DNA of 64,000 nucleotides from Actinomadura harenae. GTDB lineage: Bacteria > Actinomycetota > Actinomycetes > Streptosporangiales > Streptosporangiaceae. Location: NCBI RefSeq assembly GCF_003696215.1, contig NZ_RFFG01000009.1:86554-150553 (forward strand). Reading direction: 5' to 3'. Positions within the stretch are counted from its first letter, which is position 1; each line of letters starts with the position of its first letter. The notes below the pieces were generated by a model that saw only the letters and a program-made list of their open reading frames with translations, did no database searches and was not told the origin of the DNA. Made by a program: the position numbers and the translations under genes. Shown here one piece after another: positions 46,361 to 54,745 of the stretch.

Positions 46361-46552
46361 ATGAAGGCCATGGTCGGAGACCGTCTGCACATCCACGGCA
46401 ACGTCGTCGGCGTGGCCGACACCGAGGCGGAGATCATCGAGGTGCGCGGCGACGACGGCGCCCCGCCGTACGTCGTCCGCTATCCCGACGGGCATGTCGC
46501 CGAGGTCTACCCGGGGCCCGACGCCGTCGTCGAGCACCCCGTCCCGCACTGA
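46361..46552 (+). CDS. DUF1918 small protein
   Basis: 63 residues: KAMVGDRLHIHGNVVGVADTEAEIIEVRGDDGAPPYVVRYPDGHVAEVYPGPDAVVEHP. The usual DUF1918 form, a small SH3-like barrel by its pattern; no function is established that I know of. GGAGGT five bases before the ATG decides the start. Longer upstream readings have no family sequence. It is followed by a repeat array. Confidence 0.88.
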   Translation: MKAMVGDRLHIHGNVVGVADTEAEIIEVRGDDGAPPYVVRYPDGHVAEVYPGPDAVVEHPVPH

Positions 46553-46571
46553 GCGGCCGGGTTCCCGCTGT

Positions 46572-46627
46572 GGGCGTGAGCGTCAGGGCGTGAGTGTCAG
46601 GGCGTGGGCACCGGAGCGTGGGCGCCG
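46572..46627 (+). repeat. 14-bp direct repeat after the DUF1918 gene
   Basis: Four units: GGGCGTGAGCGTCA (46572), GGGCGTGAGTGTCA (46586), GGGCGTGGGCACCG (46600), GAGCGTGGGCGCCG (46614). They start 20 bases after the stop codon. Confidence 0.7.
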
Positions 46628-46684
46628 GGCGTTGTCGATCGCCAAGCGTGATTGACCGGCGGCGGATCCTGGTAGACAGGGGCT

Positions 46685-47092
46685 ATGGAGAGCACCGTGG
46701 TCCGAGTGACCACAGGGACCGACGAAAGGGTGCGGGACATCACACAAGAGTGTGCGAAATTCGCCGCCGAGCAGGGCGGGGACGGGCTTCTGCACGTGTT
46801 CGTGCCGCACGCGACGGCGGGCGTGGCCGTCCTGGAACTGGGGGCGGGGAGCGATGACGACCTGCTCGCCGCGCTCACCGACCTGCTGCCCGCCGACGAC
46901 CGCTGGCGGCACGCGCACGGGTCGCGCGGGCACGGGCGGTCGCACGTGATGCCGGCGCTGATACCGCCCTTCGCGACGCTGCCCGTCCTGGATGGGAGGC
47001 TGCAACTCGGCACCTGGCAGTCGGTGGCCCTCGTCGACCTCAATGTGGACAACCCGGACCGGCAGGTACGGTTGTCCTTCCTTGCGGGATGA
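46685..47092 (+). CDS. YjbQ-family protein (secondary thiamine-phosphate synthase-like)
   Basis: 135 residues. The YjbQ core is DITQECAKFAAEQGGDGLLHVFVPHATAGVAVLE, then SHVMPALIPPFATLPVLDGRLQLGTWQSVALVDLNV, with conserved His residues (VPHAT, GRSHVM) and the Gln of GTWQ. E. coli YjbQ has weak thiamine-phosphate synthase activity but the true role is unclear. ATG 46685 has TAGACA six bases before it, so it may be leaderless. Confidence 0.9.
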   Translation: MESTVVRVTTGTDERVRDITQECAKFAAEQGGDGLLHVFVPHATAGVAVLELGAGSDDDLLAALTDLLPADDRWRHAHGSRGHGRSHVMPALIPPFATLPVLDGRLQLGTWQSVALVDLNVDNPDRQVRLSFLAG

Positions 47093-47297
47093 GCGTGGGT
47101 TGTTACGCTCGGTGGGTGTTCCGTCACGACGTCCGGCGCGAATCGGCCAATGAGGCCACCAAATGCCGGGAAGACACTTGCGCGAGGGGCCTCCACTTGT
47201 GTGGACTGTCCCGCAAAACCCGCGCGGGGCGGGAACGGGCCGCCACGGGGGCTGCCCGAACCGCCCGGTTCGGACTATCGACCATGGGAGGACTTTC

Positions 47298-47723
47298 GTG
47301 AGCGCGACCGCTGGTCAGGCGCAGTCTGAGCGCAGCCTGGCCGAACGGCTCGGATTCAAGCCGGACCAGGTGGTGCAGGAGATCGGCTACGACGATGACG
47401 TCGACGAGGGGCTCCGCGAGAGCATCGAGACCGTCACGGGGGCCGAGCTCGTCGACGAGGACTACGAGGAAGTCGCCGACACCGTCCTGCTGTGGTGGCG
47501 CGAAGAGGACGGCGACCTGTTCGACGCCCTCTCCGACACCCTGGCCCTGCTGGCCGACGGCGGCGTGGTGTGGCTGCTCACCCCCAAGGCGGGGCGGGAC
47601 GGCCATGTCGAGCCGAGCGACATCGACGAAGCCGCCTCCTCCGCCGGGATGACGCAGTCCAAGAGCGTCTCGGCGGCCGACGAGTGGTCCGGCACCAAGC
47701 TCGTCCCCCCGAAGGGCCGCTGA
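47298..47723 (+). CDS. DUF3052 family protein
   Basis: 141 residues, acidic. The core is SLAERLGFKPDQVVQEIGYDDDVDEGLRESIETVTG, then VADTVLLWWREEDGDLFDALSDTLALLADGGVVWLLTPKAGRDGHVEPSDIDEAASSAGM, the DUF3052 pattern. It is conserved across actinobacteria, often between aceE and a peroxiredoxin gene as here. Function unknown. GTG 47298 follows GGGAGGAC. Confidence 0.85.
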   Translation: MSATAGQAQSERSLAERLGFKPDQVVQEIGYDDDVDEGLRESIETVTGAELVDEDYEEVADTVLLWWREEDGDLFDALSDTLALLADGGVVWLLTPKAGRDGHVEPSDIDEAASSAGMTQSKSVSAADEWSGTKLVPPKGR

Positions 47724-47824
47724 CGCCCTCGGGCCTGTCCCGCATGTGACACGGGTCCGTGTCCGCCTCCGGTCCCCTCGGGGCCGGGCGGCGGTGCGGG
47801 CCCGTGGCAGACTGTGCGGGACGG

Positions 47825-47844
47825 GTCCCCGCATGCGCGGGGAC
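47825..47844 (+). other. Solitary CRISPR-repeat-like hairpin or terminator
   Basis: GTCCCCGC (47825-47832) and GCGGGGAC (47837-47844) with an ATGC loop, embedded in GGGTCCCCGC...GGGGACGAGT. It resembles a single type I-E CRISPR repeat of actinobacteria. It may equally be the terminator of the DUF3052 gene. Only one copy is present. Confidence 0.5.
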
Positions 47845-47885
47845 GAGTATCCCGCCTCCGGGCGGGTCGATCCTCGGGAGAGGCA

Positions 47886-48347
47886 TTGGCGGTCGAGGTA
47901 GGCGGCGTCGCACCGGACTTCGAGCTGAAGGACCAGCACGGCACTCCGGTGAAGCTGTCGGACTTCCGCGGCGAGAAGAACGTCGTCCTGGTGTTCTTCC
48001 CGCTGGCCTTCAGCGGTGTGTGCACCGGTGAGCTGTGCGCCATCCGGGACGAGCTGCCCACGCTCGTCGGTGACGACGAGACGCAGGTCGTCGCGGTCTC
48101 GGTCGACTCCATGTTCGCCCAGCGCGCCTGGGCCGAGAAGGAGGGCTACGAGTTCCCGCTTCTCGCGGACTTCTGGCCGCACGGCGGTGTCGCCCAGACC
48201 TACGGGGTGTTCGACGAGGAGCGCGGCCTCGCCCGGCGCGGCACCTTCGTCATCGACAAGGAGGGCGTCGTCCGCTGGACGGTCGTCAACGCCATTCCGG
48301 ACGCGCGCGACCTGGACGAGTACCGCAAGGCCCTGGCCGCTCTGTGA
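47886..48347 (+). CDS. AhpE-type peroxiredoxin
   Basis: 153 residues from TTG 47886, which follows GGGAGAGG. Peroxidatic Cys is in FFPLAFSGVCTGELCAIRD, in the PxxxVC context with Thr one turn before; a second Cys (GELC) follows four residues later. RGTFVIDKEGVVRWTVVNAI is the typical core end. It reduces peroxides. The closest type by eye is mycobacterial AhpE. A hairpin pair follows the stop, and the stop region is duplicated. Confidence 0.9.
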   Translation: MAVEVGGVAPDFELKDQHGTPVKLSDFRGEKNVVLVFFPLAFSGVCTGELCAIRDELPTLVGDDETQVVAVSVDSMFAQRAWAEKEGYEFPLLADFWPHGGVAQTYGVFDEERGLARRGTFVIDKEGVVRWTVVNAIPDARDLDEYRKALAAL

Positions 48348-48369
48348 CCCCGGCCGCGCTGTGACCGAC
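48336..48369 (+). repeat. 17-bp duplication across the peroxiredoxin stop codon
   Basis: GCCGCTCTGTGACCCCG (48336-48352) contains the last codons and the TGA; GCCGCGCTGTGACCGAC (48353-48369) repeats it with four changes. Confidence 0.7.
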
Positions 48370-48371
48370 GT

Positions 48372-48441
48372 CCCGCCGGGTCCGCCCGGCGGGCCATCGG
48401 CCCGTCTCGGGGACGGAGCCCCGCCGGTCTCGTCCGGCGGG
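48372..48441 (+). terminator. Twin hairpins after the peroxiredoxin gene
   Basis: First stem CCCGCCGGG/CCCGGCGGG (48372-48393, loop TCCG), second stem CCCGCCGG/CCGGCGGG (48420-48441, loop TCTCGT). The two look like copies of one unit and probably act as tandem terminators. Confidence 0.65.
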
Positions 48442-48619
48442 CCCGTCCCACGGTGAGCGTGACGTCGCCTCGCGGCGGTCCGCCGCCGGTGCCCCGCCTA
48501 GGGCGCGGCTCCGGGGGCGGGCGGCGCGCTCGCGCCTGTTGCGGTGGTCCTCCGGTCCGCCGCAGACCTGACGCACCGGCCGGGCGTCCGCCCGGCCTCC
48601 CGCACCCGTTGGAGGTGTG

Positions 48620-48964
48620 ATGCCCTGCTTCCGCTGCGGGGCGCGGCAGACCGATCCCGTGCGGGGCGCGAGCCCCTGGCGGCGCGGGGTCCTCGCCGAC
48701 CACCAGGTCCTCGTCTGCCCGGCCTGCCAGGCCGCGGGCGGGTGGTCCGACGCCCTCGACCACTGCTCCTGCTGCGGCTCGGCCGCGCTCGTCTGCCGCC
48801 TCGGGGACGTGGAGTGCCGCGAGTGCGGCCACACCCGCGAGGCCGTCCGCGACGAACCCGGCCGCGCGCCCGAACCCGCACCCGCGGCGCCCTCACCGGG
48901 CGCGGACCTCTCCCAGGAGGTCGCCGCGGCCCTCGACCGCGTTCTCGGACGCCCGCTGACCTAG
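48620..48964 (+). CDS. Small zinc-ribbon protein
   Basis: 114 residues. Four Cys pairs: CFRCG, CPACQ, CSCCG and CRECG, spaced as two zinc ribbons. After residue 80 the chain is Pro/Ala-rich and ends in a helix (SQEVAAALDRVLG). Such proteins bind nucleic acids or partner proteins; no specific role can be given. ATG 48620 is preferred over an adjacent GTG because GGAGG lies four bases before it. Confidence 0.6.
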   Translation: MPCFRCGARQTDPVRGASPWRRGVLADHQVLVCPACQAAGGWSDALDHCSCCGSAALVCRLGDVECRECGHTREAVRDEPGRAPEPAPAAPSPGADLSQEVAAALDRVLGRPLT

Positions 48965-49006
48965 TTCGAGGGCGCTCGCCGACTCGGCCTCGGGACGCCT
49001 CCGGTC

Positions 49007-50179
49007 TCAGGACGTCTTCAGGACGCGGAAGGTCAGGCCGGCCTTGACCAGGCGGTCGATCAGGGCGTTCCCCATGGCCTGGGCGGTGGTGAGCTGGCCC
49101 GCGGCGTCCGGGAGGTCGTCCTGGGCCAGGCACAGCGCGGACTCGGCGAGCATCTTGGCCGTCTCGTCGTAGCCGGGGTCGCCGCCCGAGACCTCGGTCA
49201 CGACGCGGCGTCCGCCGCCCTCGCCGACGAACGTCAGGCTGAACCAGTGCCCGGAGCGCTGTTCGGCGGATGGTCCCTCGCCCGGCGTGCCGAGCCTCAG
49301 CAGCAGCGCGCGGGTCGGCGGCAGCTGCGCGGCGGCGAGCACCCCGACGGCGCCGAGGGCCAGGCCGACGGCGCTGGGCAGGCGTTTCACGGCGAGGAAG
49401 TGGCCGAAGGTGAAGTCCGGGCCGTAGCGGTCGAGCGCGGCGGCGGAGCGGGCGACGATCTGGGAGTCGATGACCGGAAGCGGCAACGTCCAGCCGACGC
49501 GGGTGCGCGGGACGGGGCCGCGTTCGAGGTGGACCCTCCGTCCGTCCGCGGGGGCGGGCTCGGCGTTCCGGCGGTCACGCTCGGCGCGGTACATGCCGAG
49601 GACGTCCTGGAAGATCCCGACGGACGAGTGCAGCGTCCCGCCGGAGAACATGGCGTTGACCCGCAGGAACGCCTCGACGCGCAGTGGCGCGTCCTCGGGG
49701 AGCTGTTGGACGGTGTAGTACGCGCCGAGGTCGGACGGGATGGAGTCGAAGCCGCACGCGTGCACGATCCGTGCCCCGGACCGGACGGCCTGCTCGTGGT
49801 ACTTCACGTACATCCGGTCGACGAAGGTCGGCTCGCCGGTGAGGTCGACGTAGTCGGTGCCGAGGCGGGCGCACGCGGCGACGAGCGGCTCGCCGAGCCG
49901 CACGTACGGCCCGACCGTCGAGATCACGACCCGGGTGGACCCGGCGACGCGCTCGATCGACGCCGCGTCGGCGGTGTCGGCCTGGAGCAGCGGCAGGCCG
50001 GCGAGGGCGGGGTCGATCGCGGCGAGCCGGGCGCGGACGTCCTCGAGCCTGGAGACGCTGCGTCCGGCGAGGGCCCAGCGGACGCCGGGCGCGGCGCGCC
50101 TGGCCAGGTACTCGGCGGTCAGCCCGCCGGTGAACCCGGTGGCGCCGAACAGGACGAGGTCGTACGGGCGGTCGGTCAT
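49007..50179 (-). CDS. Saccharopine dehydrogenase-like (trans-acting enoyl reductase type) protein
   Basis: 390 residues. NAD(P)-binding start YDLVLFGATGFTGGLTAEYLARRA (GxxGFxG), ALAGRSVSRL and VVISTVGPYVRLGEPLVAACARLGTDYVDLTGEP, then HACGFDSIPSDLGAYY. This matches the saccharopine dehydrogenase family members used as trans-acting enoyl reductases in mycobacterial phenolic glycolipid synthesis, and broadly conserved lipid-related reductases. No polyketide synthase lies nearby, so the substrate is open. It converges on the zinc-ribbon gene. Confidence 0.85.
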   Translation of the reverse strand: MTDRPYDLVLFGATGFTGGLTAEYLARRAAPGVRWALAGRSVSRLEDVRARLAAIDPALAGLPLLQADTADAASIERVAGSTRVVISTVGPYVRLGEPLVAACARLGTDYVDLTGEPTFVDRMYVKYHEQAVRSGARIVHACGFDSIPSDLGAYYTVQQLPEDAPLRVEAFLRVNAMFSGGTLHSSVGIFQDVLGMYRAERDRRNAEPAPADGRRVHLERGPVPRTRVGWTLPLPVIDSQIVARSAAALDRYGPDFTFGHFLAVKRLPSAVGLALGAVGVLAAAQLPPTRALLLRLGTPGEGPSAEQRSGHWFSLTFVGEGGGRRVVTEVSGGDPGYDETAKMLAESALCLAQDDLPDAAGQLTTAQAMGNALIDRLVKAGLTFRVLKTS

Positions 50180-50393
50180 GGCTGCGTCCCCTCCACGAAT
50201 ACGGACCGATTGTGCCGGATCGGGCCGTCGGGGGTGTCGCCGGGAGCCCCTGAAGGGACGGGGCTTTCGGCGTGCGGGGGCGGGACGTTCACGAACAGTC
50301 GCCTCGACTTTCGTGACAGTTGATACGAATGTTCCTTATGTGGGGATTGATCCGATCGGAAGATCGTCTTCTCCCCCCACAGGAGGTGGGCCC

Positions 50394-52148
50394 ATGCGGG
50401 CTCGGCTCGCCGGCGCGCTCTGCGCCGCACTGCTCGTGGTGACCGGGACGACCGCGGCCGGGGTGTCCGGCCACGGACGGCTCCGGTTCGCCGTCACCCT
50501 CTCGCCGTCCGCCGCCCGGCAGGCGGGCAAGACCGCGGTGGACGGCCGCGCCTACGTGATCGTCTCCCGGAAGGGGGACTCCGAGCCGCGCGACCAGATC
50601 GACATCGCGGGCGGCGTCCCGTTCTGGGGCCGCGACGCCGACGGCGTCCGGCCGGGCCGGAGCGTCGTCCTGGACGCGGGCTCCGGGACGTACGGGTACC
50701 CGCTCAAGAGCATCGCCTCGCTGCCCGCCGGGCGCTACTCGGTGCAGGCGTTCTTCAACACCTACGACACGTTCAGGCGCGGCGACGGCTCGACGGTCAA
50801 GATGCACATGCCCTGCGGGGACGGCATGGACCTGTTCAACTCGCCCGGCAACTTCTCCAGCACGCCGCGCTGGGTCGACATCGACCCGGCGCGCGGCCGG
50901 ACGGTCGACCTGACCCTCGACAAGCTGATCACGCCGTCCCAGCCGGTCCCCGCGGGCGGCACCTGCCAGCAGGGGAACCCGGCCGACTCGGCGCACGTGA
51001 AGCACGTGAAGATCCAGAGCCCGGCGCTGTCGAAGTTCTGGGGACGGCCCATCTACATCGGCGCGAACGTCCTGCTCCCGGCCGGGTACGACCCGAACGG
51101 GTCCGTCCGCTACCCGGTCGAGTACCACTTCGGGCACTTCACCACGAACGCTCCACGCGGCTTCCGGGAGGACGGCGGCAACTCCTTCTCGCAGTGGTGG
51201 CTGTCGGACCAGGCGCCGCGCTTCATCGTCGTCGAGGTCCGCGAGGAGAACCCGTTCTACGACACGTCCTACGCCGTGGACACGCCGAACCTCGGCCCCT
51301 ACGGGCAGGCCACGACGCGTGAGCTGATCCCGGAGATCGACAAGGAGTTCCACACGATCGCGGAACCGTACGGGCGCCTCACCAGCGGCGGCTCGACGGG
51401 CGGCTGGATGGCCCTGGCGAGCCAGGTCTTCTACCCGGACGTCTACGGCGGCGCGTTCGCGGGCTACCCCGACCCTGTCGACCTGCGGCGCGAGCAGATC
51501 GTCAACGTGTACGGCGACGGGAACGCCTACGAGACCGTCCGCGAATGGGACCGGACGCCGCGTCCGGACAGCCGGAACGTGCAGGGCGACACCAACTACG
51601 TCAACGCCCAGGAGAACCTCTGGGAGCTGGCCCGCGGCGGCAGGGACCGGTCGGGCGGGTCCTGGGCCATGTGGGAGGCGCTGTTCAGCCCGCAGGGCAA
51701 GGACGGATATCCGGCGCAGGCGTGGGACAAGGCGTCCGGGACGATCGACCACTCGGTGAGCGCCGGGTGGAAGGCGATGGACCTGTCCGCGAAGGTCGCC
51801 GCCGAGTGGCCGACCCTGGGGCCCAAGCTTCAGGGCAAGGTATTTGTGTACGTCGGGGATACCGACACCTACTTCCTGAACACGGCCGTCGAGCTGTTCC
51901 AGCAGCGGACGGACGCCCTGACCGGCCCGTCCTCCGGGTTCACGTTCGTGTACGGACGGGCCAAGCAGCACGGCTGGTCGCCCTACACGGCCCAGCAGTG
52001 GTTCCAGATCTACGCCGACTACGTGGCCGGGCACGCGCCCAGGGACACCGACGTCTCCGGCTGGCGCGGGCCGCGCGCCACGCCGCGCCTGAGCGCCTCG
52101 GGGGGTGAGATCGTCCCGCCGGAGAAGCACGTCGGCCTGCCGCGTTAG
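50394..52148 (+). CDS. Secreted alpha/beta hydrolase (putative esterase)
   Basis: 584 residues. Signal peptide at 1-25 (LAGALCAALLVVTGTTAAGVSGHG). About 200 residues form an N-terminal beta-rich domain. The alpha/beta hydrolase region has LLPAGYDPNGSVRYPVEYHFGH, the nucleophile in LTSGGSTGGWMALAS and the last His in AKQHGWSPYTAQQW. It resembles Esterase D-like secreted proteins with long inserts. ATG 50394 follows AGGAGGTGGG. The leader carries AAGATCGTCTTCT, also present before the LCP gene. Confidence 0.75.
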   Translation: MRARLAGALCAALLVVTGTTAAGVSGHGRLRFAVTLSPSAARQAGKTAVDGRAYVIVSRKGDSEPRDQIDIAGGVPFWGRDADGVRPGRSVVLDAGSGTYGYPLKSIASLPAGRYSVQAFFNTYDTFRRGDGSTVKMHMPCGDGMDLFNSPGNFSSTPRWVDIDPARGRTVDLTLDKLITPSQPVPAGGTCQQGNPADSAHVKHVKIQSPALSKFWGRPIYIGANVLLPAGYDPNGSVRYPVEYHFGHFTTNAPRGFREDGGNSFSQWWLSDQAPRFIVVEVREENPFYDTSYAVDTPNLGPYGQATTRELIPEIDKEFHTIAEPYGRLTSGGSTGGWMALASQVFYPDVYGGAFAGYPDPVDLRREQIVNVYGDGNAYETVREWDRTPRPDSRNVQGDTNYVNAQENLWELARGGRDRSGGSWAMWEALFSPQGKDGYPAQAWDKASGTIDHSVSAGWKAMDLSAKVAAEWPTLGPKLQGKVFVYVGDTDTYFLNTAVELFQQRTDALTGPSSGFTFVYGRAKQHGWSPYTAQQWFQIYADYVAGHAPRDTDVSGWRGPRATPRLSASGGEIVPPEKHVGLPR

Positions 52149-52369
52149 GCACCGCGTCAGCCCCGGTGATCGACCGTTCGCCGTGCCGGACGGGCCACCC
52201 GACGCAGGGATGGGCCCGTTCGGCGCGGATGTCCGGCCGCCTACCGCAGGACGCGCCCGAGCGCGTAACGCTCGCGTGCGGAGATGCGATGACGATCACA
52301 TCGCGCGGTGGGATGGGAGCCCTCATGTCCTAGTGTTGGGACGACCGACAGCAAGATGTGGGGGAGACG

Positions 52370-53275
52370 TTGCTGAACCCTGAGGGCCTGTACGAGCTGG
52401 ACGCGGACCTGCCCGAGATGACCGGACCGGTCCTGCTGCACAGCCTCGACGGCTTCGTGGACGCCGGACAGGCCGGACAGCTCGTCCGCGAGCACCTCCT
52501 CGGCTCCCTGGACGGCCGGATCGTCGCCCGGTTCGACGTGGACGCGCTGCTCGACTACCGGGCCCGCCGCCCGCTGATGACCTTCGACCGCGACCACTGG
52601 TCCGGCTACGAGGCGCCCGAGCTGGTCGTCCGGATGCTGCGGGACGAGGTGGGCACGCCGTTCCTCATGCTCACCGGCCCCGAGCCGGACCGGCAGTGGG
52701 AGGGCTTCGCCGGGGCCGTCCGGTCGCTGGTGGACCGGCTCGGCGTGGCGCTGACCGTGGGGTTCCAGGGCATCCCGATGGGCGTCCCGCACACCCGCCC
52801 GGTCGGGCTGACCGCGCACGCGACCCGCCCCGACCTGATCACCCGGACGTCGTGGTTCGACAAGGTGCAGGTGCCGGGGTCCGCGGCCGCGCTGCTGGAG
52901 TACCGGCTCGGCGAGCAGGGCCACGACGCGGTCGGGTTCGCCGTGCATGTCCCGCACTACCTCGCCCAGTCCGGCTACCCGGCGGCGGCCGTCGCCGCGC
53001 TGGAGGCGGTCGTCGCGGCCACCGGCCTGGTCCTGCCGTCCGACGGACTGCGCGAGGCCGCCGCCCACACCGACGCCGAGATCGCCGAGCAGGTCGCGGG
53101 CAACGCCGAGGTCGAGAAGGTCGTGACCGCGCTGGAGCAGCAGTACGACGCGTTCGCGGGCGCCGCCGACCGCGAGTCGCTGCTCGCCGAGCCGCAGGAG
53201 ATGCCGACCGCCGACGAGCTCGGCGCCCAGTTCGAGCGCTTCCTCGCCGAGCAGGACGGTCCCGACACTCCCTGA
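52370..53275 (+). CDS. PAC2-family (proteasome assembly chaperone-like) protein
   Basis: 301 residues from TTG 52370. LNPEGLYELDADLPEMTGPVLLHSLDGFVDAGQAGQLVREHLL is the actinobacterial PAC2 opening. FLMLTGPEPDRQWEGFAGAVRSLVDRLGV and GIPMGVPHTRPVGLTAHAT follow. The role in these bacteria is unknown; they have a 20S proteasome, but chaperone function is not established. A start four codons upstream (GTG 52358) is possible, but GGGGAG fits the TTG. Confidence 0.85.
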   Translation: MLNPEGLYELDADLPEMTGPVLLHSLDGFVDAGQAGQLVREHLLGSLDGRIVARFDVDALLDYRARRPLMTFDRDHWSGYEAPELVVRMLRDEVGTPFLMLTGPEPDRQWEGFAGAVRSLVDRLGVALTVGFQGIPMGVPHTRPVGLTAHATRPDLITRTSWFDKVQVPGSAAALLEYRLGEQGHDAVGFAVHVPHYLAQSGYPAAAVAALEAVVAATGLVLPSDGLREAAAHTDAEIAEQVAGNAEVEKVVTALEQQYDAFAGAADRESLLAEPQEMPTADELGAQFERFLAEQDGPDTP

Positions 53276-53294
53276 CCGGGATCGGGCGGGGCGG

Positions 53295-54701
53295 TCAGCG
53301 CCTGCGCGGGGTGACGTCGTGCCAGCCGTCCGGGCCGGGAAGCGCCGCGGCGGCTTCGGGCCCCCACGAGCCCGGCTCGTAGGGCAGCGGGGCGTCGGTC
53401 CCGTTGAGGACCGGCTCGACGATGCGCCAGCACTCCTCCACGACGGGCAGGGACGCGAAGTACGTGGGGTCCCCGGTGATCGCGCCCTCGATGATGTTCT
53501 CGTAGGGCATCTCGACGCGTCCGTACACGTCGGCGAAGTCCACGCGCAGCGGCACCGGCTCGGACGGCTGCCCGTTCTCGGGCTGCTTGACCACCATCTC
53601 CACGGTCATGGCCGCCTCGGGCACCATGTGGAACCGGATGAGGTTCGGCGCGGGCCTGCCCTCGCGGTCGGGGTAGAGCGTGACGGGCGGCGTCCTCAGC
53701 TCGACGACGACCTCGGTCGAGGTGGTCGTGAGCGCCTTGCCGCTGCGCAGCAGGAACGGGACGCCCTGCCAGCGCCAGTTGTCCACCCACACGCGGGTCG
53801 CGAAGTAGGTCTCGGTGCTGGAGCCGGGTTTGACGCCGTCGACGTCCAGGTAGCCGCGGTACTGGCCGCGGACGGTCTCGGCGGGGTCCATCGGACGCGT
53901 CGCCTGGAGCACCCGGTGCTTCTCCTCCTGCTCGGCCTCGGGGGCCGGCGAGGCGGGCGGCTCCATCGCGAGGAACATGAACACCTGGAGCATGTGGTTC
54001 TGGACGACGTCCTTCAGGCAGCCGACCGCGTCGTAGAACGAGCCGCGGTCGGCGACGTCGAAGTCCTCGAGCAGGTCGATCTGGACGTTCGCGATGTGGT
54101 CGCGGTTCCAGAGCGGCGCGAGGAGCTCGTTGGCGAACCGGGCCGCCTTCATGCCCTCGACCGCGACGTCCCCGAGGAAGTGGTCCACGCGCAGCAGGTG
54201 GTCGTCGTCGAAGAACCGGGACAGTTCGCGGTTCAGGGCGTCGGCGCTGGCCAGGTCGTGCCCGAACGGCTTCTCGACGACGAGCCGCGCGTTCCGGTTC
54301 AGGTCCTCGGCGGCCAGCGCCTCGGCGACCCGGGTGAACAGCGACGGCGGGACGGCGAGGTAGTGGCTCACGAACCCGCCGCCGCCGGTCGCCTCCCGCA
54401 GCCGGTCGCGGAGCCGGGAGAAGGTCGCGGCGTCCTGGAAGTCCCCGGTGACCAGGGTGAGGTTCTTTGCGAGCCGCGCGTAGACCCGCTCGTCGAAGTC
54501 CGGGACGGCGGCCTGGATCCAGCCCCGGGCGTGCGTCCGCAGCGCCTGGTCGTCCCAGTCGGAGTAGGCGGCGCCGACGACCGGGACGTCGAGGATCCCG
54601 CGCTCGGTCAGCCGGTACAGCGCCGGGAAGATCATCTTCTGGGCCAGGTCGCCGGTGATGCCGAACAGGGCCAGCACGTCCGCGCGCTTCGGGGTCTTCA
54701 T
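53295..54701 (-). CDS. zwf: Glucose-6-phosphate dehydrogenase family protein
   Basis: 468 residues. NADP site LALFGITGDLAQKMIFPALYRL, the phosphate/active-site stretch VEKPFGHDLASA, and the RVDHFLG motif with the catalytic Asp-His. The family motif is DHYLGK, but here the Lys is replaced (DHFLGDVAVEG). The later GSFYDAVGCLKDVVQNHMLQVF is well kept. Length and order are normal for Zwf. Because the Lys contacts glucose-6-phosphate in studied enzymes, the substrate or activity may differ. AGGAGG before ATG 54701. Third gene of a sugar-related unit. Confidence 0.78.
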   Translation of the reverse strand: MKTPKRADVLALFGITGDLAQKMIFPALYRLTERGILDVPVVGAAYSDWDDQALRTHARGWIQAAVPDFDERVYARLAKNLTLVTGDFQDAATFSRLRDRLREATGGGGFVSHYLAVPPSLFTRVAEALAAEDLNRNARLVVEKPFGHDLASADALNRELSRFFDDDHLLRVDHFLGDVAVEGMKAARFANELLAPLWNRDHIANVQIDLLEDFDVADRGSFYDAVGCLKDVVQNHMLQVFMFLAMEPPASPAPEAEQEEKHRVLQATRPMDPAETVRGQYRGYLDVDGVKPGSSTETYFATRVWVDNWRWQGVPFLLRSGKALTTTSTEVVVELRTPPVTLYPDREGRPAPNLIRFHMVPEAAMTVEMVVKQPENGQPSEPVPLRVDFADVYGRVEMPYENIIEGAITGDPTYFASLPVVEECWRIVEPVLNGTDAPLPYEPGSWGPEAAAALPGPDGWHDVTPRRR

Positions 54702-54745
54702 GGCGATACATCCTCCTGTGTCGTGTCCTGGCCGCGACGGCGGTG

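Noticed and set aside
47745..47885. A CRISPR array near the peroxiredoxin gene.
   Set aside because: Only one repeat-like hairpin is present, with no spacer pattern and no cas genes.
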